This document shows, one piece after another, positions 51,640 to 61,247 of a DNA stretch of 62,426 nucleotides. A program made the translations under genes and the position numbers. The notes below the pieces were generated by a model, which was not told the DNA's origin, did no database searches, and saw only the letters and a program-made list of their open reading frames with translations. Source of the DNA: Limnobacter sp. CACIAM 66H1. Its GTDB lineage: Bacteria > Pseudomonadota > Gammaproteobacteria > Burkholderiales > Burkholderiaceae_B. Position 1 is the first letter of the stretch; every line of letters begins with the position of its first letter. The stretch is from the NCBI RefSeq assembly GCF_001601825.1, contig NZ_LUJK01000013.1, positions 1-62,426 of the forward strand, given 5' to 3'.

Positions 51640-53067
51640 ATGGCCGAGCAGGACAAACCCGACAACTCCGAAGCCAATTCGGAGGCTATCGCCGATGGCA
51701 GCACCATGGACCGCATCAAAACCGGTGCCTTTGAGCGAAATGTTGCATTGACACGCATGGGGGTGGGTGCGGGTGCCAAAATTGCAGGGCACACGGTTCG
51801 CAATTTCTTCCGCCGTGGTGAATCCAAGGACGAGGCCAATCGGAACTTTTATCGCGCGCAGGCCAAAGAACTGGCTGATGAGCTGGGTCGCCTGAAAGGT
51901 AGCGTGATGAAGGCGGGGCAAATGCTCTCCTTGTATGGGCAATATTTTCTGCCCGAAGAGGCTGTCGAGGTGTTGGCCACCCTGCAGGACAATACGCCGG
52001 CGGTCAGCTGGTCATTCGTTGAGCCTCAACTGATTGATGCCTTGGGTGAAACAACAATAGCAAAACTCGATATTCATCGAAAGCCGATTGCTGCTGCATC
52101 CTTGGGCCAGGCTCATCTGGCGACCATTAAGGCTACTGGTGAGCAGGTCGTTGTCAAAATTCAGTATCCCGGTGTGGCCAACGCGATTGACACGGACATT
52201 CGTACCCTGTCGAGGTTAATTTCTGCGACACGTTTGGCTCCCAAAGCACTTGATTTGACTGATGTGTTCAATGAACTACGCGACATGCTGGTTCGAGAGT
52301 GCGATTATGTCCAGGAGCGGGAATTTACTGAAATATTCTATGACCGGCTTGTTGACGACAAGCGTTTTATCGTTCCGAAGGTTTATCCAGAATTTTGCGC
52401 GCAACGAGTGCTGACCACACGTTATGAGCCCGGGTACTCCGTTTCTTCCAAAGAAGTGCAAGCCTTGTCGCAAAAACGCCGGAATGCCTTGGCACAGGGT
52501 TTTGCTGAACTTTTTGTCACTGAGTTTTTTGACTGGAATCTGGTTCAAACCGATCCTCATTTTGGAAACTACCGGGTTCGCATTGATCCCGATGCAGAGA
52601 ACGATCAGATCGTAACGCTGGATTTTGGTGCAACGCGTCCGTTCGACAAGTCCTTTGTTGACAGCTATGGGCGCATTGTTCGTGGATCACTTCAGGCAGA
52701 CCGACGCGAGGTTGCTCAAGGTGTTTTAGAGATCGGCTTGATGGACAGCAACACTCCTCAATCCTTTCTGGAGGGGTTTGGCGATTTAACCGAATTGATT
52801 GTTGAACCGTTTCGCAAGCCATTTGACCCCATGGTGTCAGAGCGGCTTTACACCCCTGGGGGAGCATATCGGTTTGGCGACACTGACTTGCCAGCTAGAG
52901 TGGGTCAGACTGCAGCATTGAAAATGATGTCCAAGCATTTCAAGATACCGCCTCAGGAAATCATATTCCTGCATCGGAGGATTGGCGGGGTGTTGGTCAC
53001 CTTAAAAACTCTGCGAGCTGAACTGCGCCTGCATGAGCTACTGAAGCCCTATTTGGATCTGAGTTAA
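51640..53067 (+). CDS. AarF/ABC1/UbiB family kinase-like protein
   Basis: This 475-residue protein belongs to the ABC1/UbiB atypical kinases linked to ubiquinone metabolism or lipid export. Motifs are KAGQMLSLYG (the KxGQ signature), PIAAASLGQAHLA (Ala-rich loop), a catalytic lysine in VVVKIQYPG, DPHFGNYR and LDFGATR for the metal site. No membrane helix is obvious near the C terminus. It is not next to ubiquinone genes, so its role may differ from UbiB. It is followed by a hairpin. Confidence 0.9.
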   Translation: MAEQDKPDNSEANSEAIADGSTMDRIKTGAFERNVALTRMGVGAGAKIAGHTVRNFFRRGESKDEANRNFYRAQAKELADELGRLKGSVMKAGQMLSLYGQYFLPEEAVEVLATLQDNTPAVSWSFVEPQLIDALGETTIAKLDIHRKPIAAASLGQAHLATIKATGEQVVVKIQYPGVANAIDTDIRTLSRLISATRLAPKALDLTDVFNELRDMLVRECDYVQEREFTEIFYDRLVDDKRFIVPKVYPEFCAQRVLTTRYEPGYSVSSKEVQALSQKRRNALAQGFAELFVTEFFDWNLVQTDPHFGNYRVRIDPDAENDQIVTLDFGATRPFDKSFVDSYGRIVRGSLQADRREVAQGVLEIGLMDSNTPQSFLEGFGDLTELIVEPFRKPFDPMVSERLYTPGGAYRFGDTDLPARVGQTAALKMMSKHFKIPPQEIIFLHRRIGGVLVTLKTLRAELRLHELLKPYLDLS

Positions 53068-53110
53068 GTTCCAATCCAGACAAATCCTCTTTGTCCGAAA
53101 TTGTCAACGA

Positions 53111-53142
53111 GTTCCCTGTTTTGGTGTCAAAACAGGCGGAAC
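53111..53142. terminator. Hairpin downstream of the AarF gene
   Basis: CCTGTTTTG (53115-53123) and CAAAACAGG (53128-53136) form a perfect 9-bp stem with a 4-nt loop, extended by GTTC/GAAC with a 2-nt bulge. No T-run follows, so it may be a weak terminator or 3' end structure rather than a canonical terminator. Confidence 0.45.
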
Positions 53143-53293
53143 CTTTGCGCCCTTGCGTGCTCTAAACGTGCGTTAATGGTTATCGCACTGCATATTAATT
53201 ATCTTTATTGAGCATATAGAGTAATTTGCATTGCTCTACCCACGAGCTTGTGGTCAAATGATCAAAGTTGTCCTAGACAAAAAGGCGAATAAG

Positions 53294-53707
53294 ATGTCAG
53301 CAGCGCAAGACTCAATCGGTGTGGTGGTCCTGGAACCCAACAAACAGTTGCTGGACAAGTTGTGCGCGTTCGCTCAAAAAGTATGGGGTCAATACGAGGT
53401 ACTACCTCGTCAGACGGGTAAGGAACTGAGCTTGGCCGCCGAGAATCTTAGCGTAGGCGTGGTTGTGGTTAGAGCAAGCTTTCAGCGCTCAAGCGCATTG
53501 ATTCAAAACACTTTACTGGACATGTACGCGGCCGGTACGCAAATCCTGATTATCCAAGACACACCGTTTAGGGTCTCCGAGGCAACTTGGAGCTCGTTCG
53601 CTGGACTCCATTTTTTGTCGGACAAGGCCACTGACGAACAGCTGAGCAACCTGCTGACCATGACTTTGGTCCGTCATTGCATGCCCCAATTCAACAAGCT
53701 GATTTGA
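53294..53707 (+). CDS. Receiver-like small protein, 137 aa
   Basis: This 137-residue protein has alternating beta-alpha patterns (SIGVVVLEPNKQLLDKL, VGVVVVRASF, QILIIQDTPFRV) like a response-regulator receiver. A phosphoacceptor aspartate at the expected place is replaced by VRAS, so phosphorylation is unlikely. It may be a degenerate receiver that binds partners. ATG 53294 with AAGG upstream is used; the earlier in-frame starts are poor. The gap before it is AT-rich and likely holds its promoter. Confidence 0.6.
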   Translation: MSAAQDSIGVVVLEPNKQLLDKLCAFAQKVWGQYEVLPRQTGKELSLAAENLSVGVVVVRASFQRSSALIQNTLLDMYAAGTQILIIQDTPFRVSEATWSSFAGLHFLSDKATDEQLSNLLTMTLVRHCMPQFNKLI

Positions 53708-53747
53708 CCTAGACAGACAATCTAAGTCATTTAGAATTTTCCGACGA

Positions 53748-54812
53748 TCAATCGAGATTAATCGTGTCTCCATGTCCCAGTAACCTGAAGTCACCTGGGG
53801 CCACATTGTGTTGCTCCAACGCGAGTTTCAAATCACCGATGGGTTGATCCAGCGGTTCATCGGTCAACTCGAACGTACCCCAATGAATGCCCATTGATTT
53901 CGTTGAGCGTACGTCTTTGTGAATTTGTACCGCTTCATCTGGATTAATGTGTTGTGCCTTCATGAACCATCGGGGTTCGTAGGCGCCCACCGCAATCGCA
54001 CTGAAGTCAAAAGGGCCCAGACGTCTTCCAATTTCCTCGAAGTCTTTGCTGTAACCAGTGTCACCAGAAAAGTAGAAGCTCAATTTTGGGTTTTTCAGTG
54101 TCCATCCGCCCCACAGTGATTTGTTTCTGTCGGCCAATGTGCGCGCTGACCAGTGGTAAGCGGGTACAAACGTAACCTGGTTTTCTCCCAGGGTGTGGGT
54201 TTCCCACCAGTCCATTTCCTTCACATTCCTGACACCCCAGCTTTTCAACAGAGACTCCAGTCCAAGTGGCACCAGAAAAAGGGTGTCAGGTTGCTGCTCG
54301 GCTAGTTTAACCACGGTGTTGTGGTCCAGGTGGTCATAGTGGCTGTGGCTAATGACCACCACATCAATTTTTGGCAGGTTTTCCACGCGACTCGGAGATT
54401 GAACTTTCCGTGATGGACCTGCCCATTGCACCGGAAACGCGCGGACTGAAAAGTGGGGATCTGTCAGCAGGGTGAAGCCGTTGGCGCGCACCATGACCGT
54501 TGCATGCCCTAGCCAAGTGGCTGTGGTGTCCGTGTATTCTGAAAGCTGGCTTTTGTCGAACGCCCTTAGCGGGAAATCTGCGTAGCTTGCAATGAATTGG
54601 CCGGGAGGTGGCGGCAGGTCTTTTCCAAATCGCTCCCGGTACCACCGAAGCAGGTCAGACATCGGTTTTGAAACAGTGGTGCCATCGGAGTTCACGAAGC
54701 CATCAGGCCTGTGGTGGGGCTTACTCGAGTCAAAATAGGGATTTGATGCTGCACAGCCTTGAATTAAAAAACCGGCAACGACACTCAGCACACCTGCGAC
54801 TACATACTTCAT
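53748..54812 (-). CDS. MBL-fold metallo-hydrolase, NAPE-PLD-like lipoprotein
   Basis: This 354-residue protein begins with a lipoprotein signal (FLIQGCAAS) and contains the MBL zinc motif VISHSHYDHLDHNTV, with later histidines in FVPAYHWSAR and GIHWGTFELTDEPLDQP. The WLGHATVMVRANGFTLLTDPHFS opening is typical of the NAPE-PLD/RomA group that hydrolyses phospholipids or related compounds. It lies 17 bp downstream of a small membrane-protein gene in the same transcript. Confidence 0.88.
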   Translation of the reverse strand: MKYVVAGVLSVVAGFLIQGCAASNPYFDSSKPHHRPDGFVNSDGTTVSKPMSDLLRWYRERFGKDLPPPPGQFIASYADFPLRAFDKSQLSEYTDTTATWLGHATVMVRANGFTLLTDPHFSVRAFPVQWAGPSRKVQSPSRVENLPKIDVVVISHSHYDHLDHNTVVKLAEQQPDTLFLVPLGLESLLKSWGVRNVKEMDWWETHTLGENQVTFVPAYHWSARTLADRNKSLWGGWTLKNPKLSFYFSGDTGYSKDFEEIGRRLGPFDFSAIAVGAYEPRWFMKAQHINPDEAVQIHKDVRSTKSMGIHWGTFELTDEPLDQPIGDLKLALEQHNVAPGDFRLLGHGDTINLD

Positions 54813-54829
54813 GGTTCAACACGAATGAA

Positions 54830-55099
54830 TTAGAGTTCCTTCCACTGCGTCGCCAAATAAACAGCAACAGGCAAGCCGAAGTAGAGCAAACAAAGTACTC
54901 TGAAATGGTCCATTGATTCTACCGCAGTGCTGCTGTTTGTGTTTAATTCAAGACCGCCCAGTTGTCCCGGATTTCCGGCAAAGGCCAACTCAAGAGTGCT
55001 GCTGGTTTCAAACATGGGTGCAATGAACGCTGGCTCGAGAACGAAGGCACAACCCAACACCCACAACACAAAAAATACAGTAAATCGTTTGATGCTCAT
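54830..55099 (-). CDS. Small two-helix membrane protein, 89 aa
   Basis: I do not recognise this 89-residue protein. It has hydrophobic segments at about residues 5-25 (FTVFFVLWVLGCAFVL) and 65-82 (FRVLCLLYFGLPVAVYL), with a loop of about 40 residues between them. The ATG at 55099 has GGAGA upstream; the longer open frame is rejected. An SOS-like CTGT-N8-ACAG and an 8-bp inverted repeat lie about 45-75 bp upstream. It is followed by the MBL hydrolase gene. Function unknown. Confidence 0.6.
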   Translation of the reverse strand: MSIKRFTVFFVLWVLGCAFVLEPAFIAPMFETSSTLELAFAGNPGQLGGLELNTNSSTAVESMDHFRVLCLLYFGLPVAVYLATQWKEL

Positions 55100-55141
55100 C
55101 TTGATTTCTCCATCTGCTGTTTTTATTTGCTCCTTGAAACA

Positions 55142-55173
55142 ACTGTACAATAAACACTGTAACTGTGTACAGT
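55142..55173. promoter_or_regulatory. Inverted repeat with SOS-box-like core
   Basis: ACTGTACA (55142-55149) and TGTACAGT (55166-55173) are a perfect 8-bp inverted repeat. Inside it, CTGT-N8-ACAG (55157-55172) fits the LexA consensus ends. It lies between the divergent small membrane protein and dienelactone hydrolase genes. Which protein binds is uncertain. Confidence 0.45.
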
Positions 55174-55278
55174 ATTTTTTAATTGATGTGGTTTTTTGTA
55201 GTCTTTGACAGCGCACCTGAACAAAACCAGACTGCTACAATTCAAAGTCATTTGTTTTGTCTACCAGAGAGGAGTCCT

Positions 55279-55983
55279 ATGCAGTCCCATCGAATCTCGA
55301 TCAATGCCATAGACGGCGGCCAGTTTGACGCTTACTTGTCCCTTCCACCGACAGGCAAGGGCCCGGGCATTTTGCTGATTCAAGAAATTTTCGGTGTGAA
55401 TCAGCATATTCGTGAAGTTGCCGACCAGTACGCGAGCGATGGTTTCGTGGTGTTGGCTCCGGATGTATTCTGGAGACAGGAACCAGGTGTTGACATTGGC
55501 TATGATGACACCGGTTTTAAAAAAGGATTTGCGCTAATGCAGGGAATGGACTTCCCCAAGGCAGTTGAGGATTTGTGTGCTGCGGCCGAAGCGCTGAAAG
55601 CTCGTCCGGAAGTCATTGGGAAAGTAGCCAGTCTGGGGTTCTGCATGGGCGGGATGCTGTCTTACTTGGTGGGAACAACAGTGGGGGCTGTGGACGCAAG
55701 CGTTTGTTACTACGGGGGCGGTATTCACACCGCGCTTGATCGCGCGCCGCAGGCCAAAATTCCGATGTTGATGCACTTTGCCGAGAAAGATGGTTTTATT
55801 CCCATGGAGGCGGTTTCTCAAATCAAAGCTGCGTTTGAGAATCAGCGCGAAGTGGAAATTCACACTTATCCAAATGTGGATCATGGCTTTAATTGTTGGG
55901 GACGCCCCATGTATCAACAAAAGGCGGCTGCATTGGCCAGAGGTCGATCACTGGAATTTTTATCCAGAACCATTTCGGCTTGA
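55279..55983 (+). CDS. Dienelactone hydrolase family protein
   Basis: This 234-residue protein is a dienelactone hydrolase-type alpha/beta enzyme. The cysteine nucleophile is in LGFCMGGMLS, the acid in FAEKDGFIP and the histidine in NVDHGFNCWG. The N-terminal KGPGILLIQEIFGVNQHIREVAD is diagnostic. It would open a lactone or cleave an ester, possibly in aromatic breakdown; no other pathway genes are close. ATG 55279 has GAGG upstream. The gene lies 12 bp before the hybrid histidine kinase. Confidence 0.93.
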   Translation: MQSHRISINAIDGGQFDAYLSLPPTGKGPGILLIQEIFGVNQHIREVADQYASDGFVVLAPDVFWRQEPGVDIGYDDTGFKKGFALMQGMDFPKAVEDLCAAAEALKARPEVIGKVASLGFCMGGMLSYLVGTTVGAVDASVCYYGGGIHTALDRAPQAKIPMLMHFAEKDGFIPMEAVSQIKAAFENQREVEIHTYPNVDHGFNCWGRPMYQQKAAALARGRSLEFLSRTISA

Positions 55984-55995
55984 GCCACTGGACAG

Positions 55996-57909
55996 GTGAC
56001 TTTCTTGAAAGCAACCCCGGCCAACGTTTCATCTTTGGGAAAAGTAGTTTCAGAAGCCATTGACGACTCATGGCGCAATCATCCCTTGTTGTGTCTGCTT
56101 TTTGCTGTAAGTGTGGTTGGTTCAACTGTGTTTTGGACGCAGTTGGGCGACCTGGCCTGGTTTGGGCAGCTTTTGCTGCTGGCCGTGGTCGTTGGGGTTT
56201 CTTGTGTCGCGGGCAGTGTGTTGACCCGTGCATGGATGAATTTCCAGCTCAAGGAAAGTTTGTTGAATGTCGGGGGGGCGGAAGTTACCGCCGATTATTT
56301 GGCGGGTAAAGATTTTTTCCAAACACTGGTTGATACGGTGCATCGATTGAGCCAGCAGCAAGGCATGTTGTTGGCCAGTTTTGATGAAGAAAAACGCCGG
56401 TTGATCAGTGTAGAAAATTGCTTGAATGGCTTTGTTGTTGAATTCAGCGTCAGCGGGCAAGGGCAAGTGCGTGTTGAAAATGTCGACAATTCAATTGAAC
56501 GTTTCTTCTCACTGAGCCGAGCCGAATTTATCGCCGATTGGACTGCTGTACTGAAGCACATCGATTCAAAATACCACGCTGCCTTTCGCACAGTCTTGTC
56601 GCGCCCTGAAGCCTTTCCCAATCGAGAGTCACTGGTTTTTTCGACCACCCGGCGCAGTGGGGTAGAGCCACAGTACTTTCAGTTGACCTTGCAACGTGAG
56701 GCGAAAGCCCCGGGTGTCAGCATGTATGCGGTTTGCCTTGATGTCAGTGATCTGGTTTTGGCCAAGGAGCAGGCCGAAAGTGCTGATCGCGCCAAGTCTG
56801 AATTTCTGGCCACGATTAGCCATGAACTGCGAACCCCACTAAACGCCATTATCGGTTTTTCCAAATTGCTCGAGGAACAACTTGATGATCCCGAACTGCG
56901 CGGTGATGTCCGTAATATTTCCAGTTCGGCAACTAGCCTGCACTTGATCTTGAGCGATGTGCTCGAATACTCGCGTATTCAGGCCAATGGTTTGAAACTT
57001 GATCCGTCGCCTTTTGATCTGGATGCCATGGTCAGGCAAGTGTATTCACTGAACCGCAACCTCGCCCTCAAAAAAAATCTTGAATTTTCACTGGTCAATG
57101 AAAGTGAAGGGTCTTGCTTTGTTCATGGCGATGCCAACAGGCTAAGGCAGGTGATTCAAAACCTGGTATCCAATGCGTTGAAGTTTACAGATACCGGCTA
57201 TGTCAAAATGCGGTTGATGACCTCACAGCCTGCTCAGGGTCGGATTGAGGTGTTTATTGAAGTGGCTGACAGTGGTATTGGAATCAGTCAGCCAGCCTTG
57301 CAAAAGTTGTTTCAGCGCTTTAGCCAGGCCAGTCGAGAAATTAACCGCCAATACGGTGGGACTGGTTTGGGTTTGGCGATTTGCAAGGGACTTGTCGAGT
57401 TGATGGGAGGGCGAATTGATGTCAGTTCCGAACCCGGTGTGGGTTCGGTGTTTACAGTCAGTTTGAATTTGCCGCTGGCCACGGCGCAGGGCCAGACTAC
57501 CTCAATTAAGGTGGTGGAGGCGGCCTCCCGAGCATTGAGTATTCTGGTGGTGGACGATCACCCCATGAACATCAAGTTGCTAGACCGTTACCTCGGGAAA
57601 AGGGGGCACCAAGTTGTACAAGCCACTGGCGGCTTGCCTGCAGTGGAGCTCTGTGAAAAACAGCGTTTTGATCTGGTATTGATGGACATCGACATGCCCG
57701 ATCTCGATGGGCATGAGGCTACGAAAGTAATTCGGGGGTCGCACAGCGCTGCGTCAAAAGACAGTTTTATTTGTGCTTTGTCTGGTTTGTCGGATGACAA
57801 GAGCATCACCATGTCGACACAGGCTGGTATGAACTTGCACATGACCAAACCCGTGTCTTTTGAGAAGCTCGACAAATTGATTGAAGAGATTGTCCAGAAA
57901 TCCGCCTGA
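55996..57909 (+). CDS. Hybrid sensor histidine kinase with receiver domain
   Basis: This 637-residue protein has two N-terminal membrane helices (about 30-75), a PAS-like region (about 130-255), a HisKA domain with [23 protein letters not shown], a HATPase domain with [17 protein letters not shown] and [19 protein letters not shown], and a C-terminal receiver with [13 protein letters not shown] and the phosphoacceptor in [12 protein letters not shown]. The PAS region may bind a ligand. The GTG start at 55996 is weakly supported; 12 bp separate it from the dienelactone hydrolase. No partner output regulator is next to it. Confidence 0.9.
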   Translation: MTFLKATPANVSSLGKVVSEAIDDSWRNHPLLCLLFAVSVVGSTVFWTQLGDLAWFGQLLLLAVVVGVSCVAGSVLTRAWMNFQLKESLLNVGGAEVTADYLAGKDFFQTLVDTVHRLSQQQGMLLASFDEEKRRLISVENCLNGFVVEFSVSGQGQVRVENVDNSIERFFSLSRAEFIADWTAVLKHIDSKYHAAFRTVLSRPEAFPNRESLVFSTTRRSGVEPQYFQLTLQREAKAPGVSMYAVCLDVSDLVLAKEQAESADRAKSEFLATISHELRTPLNAIIGFSKLLEEQLDDPELRGDVRNISSSATSLHLILSDVLEYSRIQANGLKLDPSPFDLDAMVRQVYSLNRNLALKKNLEFSLVNESEGSCFVHGDANRLRQVIQNLVSNALKFTDTGYVKMRLMTSQPAQGRIEVFIEVADSGIGISQPALQKLFQRFSQASREINRQYGGTGLGLAICKGLVELMGGRIDVSSEPGVGSVFTVSLNLPLATAQGQTTSIKVVEAASRALSILVVDDHPMNIKLLDRYLGKRGHQVVQATGGLPAVELCEKQRFDLVLMDIDMPDLDGHEATKVIRGSHSAASKDSFICALSGLSDDKSITMSTQAGMNLHMTKPVSFEKLDKLIEEIVQKSA

Positions 57910-57926
57910 ACACGACAAGCTTTTGT

Positions 57927-58226
57927 TTATGCGATACCCAGTTGCTTTTCGAGGTAGGACTTGGCTTTTTCCAGCCAAATCGTGAGTGCTGCCAACAGAT
58001 CACTTTGGCTGAACGAGCAGCTTTCACCGCCAAACATAGCGGTACTTTCCAGGCGCTCAAGGATACTTTCAAGTGCACCTTCGAACACTGCGGGTAGATC
58101 GCGTAACAGGTCTTTCTCCTGTCGGAACGCAAAAATTAATGCACTGGTGTTCTCAAATTCATTATTTTGGAGTGAATCTGATAGCTTTTTAATCCGCAAT
58201 AGCGGATCTGCTGGTATGTTACTCAT
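57927..58226 (-). CDS. Hypothetical protein, 99 aa
   Basis: I do not recognise this 99-residue protein. It is acidic and helical, with EDLESxx-like repeats (LESILERLESTAMF) and a SCSFSQSDLLAALTIWLEKAKSYLEKQLG end. No signal peptide is present. The start lacks a clear ribosome-binding site. It converges with the histidine kinase gene at a 17-bp gap. Unknown role. Confidence 0.5.
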   Translation of the reverse strand: MSNIPADPLLRIKKLSDSLQNNEFENTSALIFAFRQEKDLLRDLPAVFEGALESILERLESTAMFGGESCSFSQSDLLAALTIWLEKAKSYLEKQLGIA

Positions 58227-58307
58227 GAGTATTATTTAACCAAATTATCATTTCGGCAGTGTACTCCAGCACACGAGACACGGTCTTAAAACTGAGGAGA
58301 ATTTGAC

Positions 58308-58769
58308 ATGGACAGCAAACTTTCACTGGATAAAACAGCCACAGTGGCTTTGAATTACGATGCCGTTTTGGCTGACCTCGAAGCGATTGAGCCTCTGATC
58401 TCAATTTTCCCAAAGCTGGAAAGCTTGAACAAGCTGGGCCCAAATACCTTTGAGTGGAAACTCAAGCCGATTGGTGCCATGGGTGTTTCTCACGCGGTTC
58501 ATTACGCGGCCATTTACGAAGTGGACAAAGCCAACGGACGTTTGAGCTTCAAGGCCAAGGAAGGCGTCGGCAATGCGACTCTTTCTGGGGCTTTCCAGTT
58601 CAAGCCGAATGGCAAACAGGTTGACATTGAAATCGAAATCAACGGTCAATTGCGCGACATCAAGGTACCCATGTTGTTGAAGGCTGCGACACCTGGTTTT
58701 ATTAAAACCATGTTTGATGGTTTGGTGGATCGGTTCATTGAAAAACTGGGGGAGAAGTATGGCAAATAA
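58308..58769 (+). CDS. SRPBCC-type lipid-binding-fold protein
   Basis: This 153-residue protein resembles the SRPBCC (START-like) group, which holds hydrophobic ligands in a beta-sheet and helix cavity. It begins SLDKTATVALNYDAVLADL and shows a typical start strand, with VSHAVHYAAIYEVDKANGRLSFKA and the final long helix FIKTMFDGLVDRFIEKLGEK. ATG at 58308 has AGGAG upstream. It overlaps the CMD gene by 11 nt, so the two are co-translated. Ligand unknown. Confidence 0.75.
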   Translation: MDSKLSLDKTATVALNYDAVLADLEAIEPLISIFPKLESLNKLGPNTFEWKLKPIGAMGVSHAVHYAAIYEVDKANGRLSFKAKEGVGNATLSGAFQFKPNGKQVDIEIEINGQLRDIKVPMLLKAATPGFIKTMFDGLVDRFIEKLGEKYGK

Positions 58770-59163
58770 CAAGCCGGCCAATTACGACACCGGCAAGGCG
58801 ATGCGGGCCAAGGTGCTCGGCGCTGACTATGTGGCCAAAGCGGTGTCAAATCCTGAAGATTTTGCTGCACCTTTGCAAGACATTGTGACCTCCCACGCGT
58901 GGGGCACAGTGTGGCCTCGTGAAGGGCTTGAGCCCAGAATTCGCAGTATTGCCACTGTGTCCATGTTGATCGCCTTGAATCGACCTAACGAGCTCAAACT
59001 CCACATGCGCGGTGCCATCAACAATGGCGTAACACCCAATGAGTTGCGTGAGTTGATCATTCACGCCAGTGTGTACTGCGGATTCCCTGCAGCCATGGAC
59101 AGCATGCGTCATGCCAAGGCTTTGCTGGAAGAGCTTGAAGCAGAAAAAGCTGTCGGCAAGTAA
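58759..59163 (+). CDS. Carboxymuconolactone decarboxylase (CMD) family protein
   Basis: This 134-residue protein is of the 4-carboxymuconolactone decarboxylase type. It shows RSIATVSMLIALNRPNELKLHMRGAINNGVTPNELRELIIHASVYCGFPAAMDSM, where the HASVYCG motif holds the conserved histidine and cysteine of the PcaC-like enzymes. It lies downstream of the SRPBCC gene with 11-nt overlap and before a bidirectional terminator. Whether it acts in aromatic breakdown is not shown. Confidence 0.92.
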   Translation: MANNKPANYDTGKAMRAKVLGADYVAKAVSNPEDFAAPLQDIVTSHAWGTVWPREGLEPRIRSIATVSMLIALNRPNELKLHMRGAINNGVTPNELRELIIHASVYCGFPAAMDSMRHAKALLEELEAEKAVGK

Positions 59164-59190
59164 CTTTTAGTTTCTTGATTCAGGGCAACA

Positions 59191-59235
59191 AAAAAACCGG
59201 AGTAGGGAATTAATCCTTGCTCCGGTTTGTTTTTG
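59191..59235. terminator. Bidirectional terminator
   Basis: AAACCGGAG (59194-59202) pairs with CTCCGGTTT (59220-59228), with further pairs inside. A T-run follows on the plus strand, and an A-run before it gives T on the minus strand. It serves both the CMD gene and the opposing fpr gene. Confidence 0.85.
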
Positions 59236-59247
59236 ATTAAGCAAACC

Positions 59248-60024
59248 TTATTTTTCGACGAATGCGCGTTCGAAGACATAGTCGCCTGGTTCGCCCACGC
59301 CAGGCGACACCACGAAACCTTTGGCGTCCAGGATGCCGCGAATGTCGGCCAGCATGCTGGGACTTCCGCAGATCATGGCACGGTCTGTTTCGGGGTTCAG
59401 GGGCGGTAGGCCGACATCCTTACACAATTCGCCATTTTCCATCAGGGTGGTGATGCGACCCACGTTCTTGAATTCTTCGCGAGTAACGGTGGGGTAGTAA
59501 ATCAGTTTTTCACGCACCAGGTCACCAAAAAACTCATTATTGGGAAGCTCTTCAGTAATGAATTCGCTGTAGGCCAACTCATTCACATAGCGTACGCCAT
59601 GAACCAGGATGACTTTTTCAAAACGCTCGTACACCTCTGGGTCTTTGATCAGACTCATGAAAGGTGCCAGCCCCGTCCCAGTGCCAAACATGAACAGGTT
59701 TTTACCAGGTTTCAAGTCATCAAGAATCAGGGTGCCAGTGGGTTTTTTGCCCACCAGTACGGAATCGCCTACTTTCAAGTGTTGCAGGCGTGACGTCAAT
59801 TTGCCGTCGGGCACCTTGATACTGAAAAACTCGAGGTGCTCTTCATAGTTTGCACTGGCAATACTGTAGGCACGGAGCAGAGGTTTGCCTTCCACTTCCA
59901 GGCCAATCATCACGAAGTGTCCGTTGTGGAAACGCAGGCCAGGGCTTCGGGTTGTTTTGAAGCTGAATAAGGTGTCGTTCCAGTGGTGGACTTCAGTGAC
60001 TTGTTCTTGAATCAGATTTGACAT
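59248..60024 (-). CDS. fpr: Ferredoxin--NADP+ reductase
   Basis: This 258-residue flavoprotein moves electrons between NADPH and ferredoxin or flavodoxin. RAYSIASANYEEHLEFFSIKV is the FAD site, NLFMFGTGTGLAPFMSLI the NADPH site and MICGSPSML near the end the typical Fpr tail; it ends in VFERAFVEK. The ATG at 60024 is preferred over upstream in-frame starts, as the Fpr family starts near SNLIQEQVTEVHHW. No partner ferredoxin is close. Confidence 0.95.
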   Translation of the reverse strand: MSNLIQEQVTEVHHWNDTLFSFKTTRSPGLRFHNGHFVMIGLEVEGKPLLRAYSIASANYEEHLEFFSIKVPDGKLTSRLQHLKVGDSVLVGKKPTGTLILDDLKPGKNLFMFGTGTGLAPFMSLIKDPEVYERFEKVILVHGVRYVNELAYSEFITEELPNNEFFGDLVREKLIYYPTVTREEFKNVGRITTLMENGELCKDVGLPPLNPETDRAMICGSPSMLADIRGILDAKGFVVSPGVGEPGDYVFERAFVEK

Positions 60025-60238
60025 GGTTGCGGCTTTAGATCTCGTAAGTTTTTCAAACGGCCCAATAATAACGCACTGCATCAAAAAACGCTGTAAGTCA
60101 TTCTATTTTTTAGTTATTTGCTTATTTGGAGTTTCTCCTCTAACCCAACCGAAAGAATAGAGGTTCAATGGGGGTTATAAAGTGGTTGGGAGCTCAACCT
60201 GCCAAGACACCAAACAACATCCAATAAGGGCAACCCCC

Positions 60239-61184
60239 ATGACAGAGACACAAGAAAAACAGCGCCGTATGAACCAAATGATTGTTCACTCCAGTGACGT
60301 TGAGCTTGCAGTTAACAGCCACGGCGAACCGCACAACCCAACCATCATTTTGGTGCACGGGTATCCCGATTGCAGCACGGTCTGGGACCCGGTTGTTGAA
60401 ATTTTAAAACATCACTTCCATGTAGTGACTTACGATGTTCGTGGCTGTGGAAAGTCCACGGCACCAGGCTGGATGTGGGATTATTCCCTGAACAAACTGT
60501 CTGAAGACCTTCAGGCGGTAATGCGTGCGGTCTGTCCTACCCAACCAGTTCATTTGGTGGCGCACGATTGGGGTTCCATTCAAACGTGGGAAAGCGTGAC
60601 CGACCATCGCTTGAAATCGCGTATAGCAAGCTATACCAGCATTTCGGGCCCATGCCTTGACCACATAGGCATGTGGATGCGTAACAGCTTTCTTGCCAAT
60701 AACCGCAAGGCCTTGGGCAATGTCATGGGGCAGTTGATGCATTCCTGGTATGTGTATGCATTTCAGTTGCCGTTCTTGGCGCCTGCTGCCTGGAAAAATG
60801 GGTTTGGACAAAGCATGGCCTGGTATTGTGAAGAAGATGGAAGGTGTTGAACACGATGCCAATCCCACGCAACGCAAAGACGGTGTAAATGGCATCAACT
60901 TGTACCGCGCCAACATGTTGCCCCGCATCAGCAGTCCGCGTTTGCGCCAAACTGATGTACCAGTCCAGTTGTTGGTACCCACCAAAGACAAATTTGTAAC
61001 CACGGCATTGGTTGAGTCCTGCTACCCATATGCCCACAATGTATGGCGTCGCGACATTGATGCCCAGCACTGGGTTGTGCAAAGTCATTCCGAATGGGTG
61101 GCCAATTGCGTGTCAGAATTTGTGGAGTTTGCGGAAACTGGTCGAGAGAATCCTGGGCTGGCCAAAGCCAGGGTTCATGTCTAA
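60239..61184 (+). pseudogene. Epoxide hydrolase-like alpha/beta hydrolase, frameshifted
   Basis: The reading frame begins MTETQEKQRRMNQMIVHS with AAGGG upstream and carries HGYPDCSTVWDPV, the aspartate nucleophile motif AHDWGS and ISGPCLDHIGMW. At about 60800 it changes frame: the first frame ends at 60850, and the second continues as DKAWPGIVKKMEGVEHDANP and runs to 61184 with a histidine in AQHWVVQSHSEW. Removing one G from the GGG at 60800-60802 restores a single protein of about 314 residues with NGLDKAWPGIV. It is either a true inactivating frameshift or a sequencing error in a G-run. The intact protein would be an epoxide hydrolase/dehalogenase-type enzyme. Confidence 0.85.
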
Positions 61185-61200
61185 CCGGTCTCGCAAATAA

Positions 61201-61228
61201 AAAAACCCGGCACCTGCCGGGTTTTTTG
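61201..61228. terminator. Bidirectional terminator
   Basis: AACCCGGCA (61204-61212) pairs with TGCCGGGTT (61215-61223) around a 2-nt loop. A T-run follows and an A-run precedes, so it can serve both the frameshifted hydrolase and the opposing DUF445 gene. Confidence 0.9.
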
Positions 61229-61247
61229 TCATGGGTATTCAATGCAC

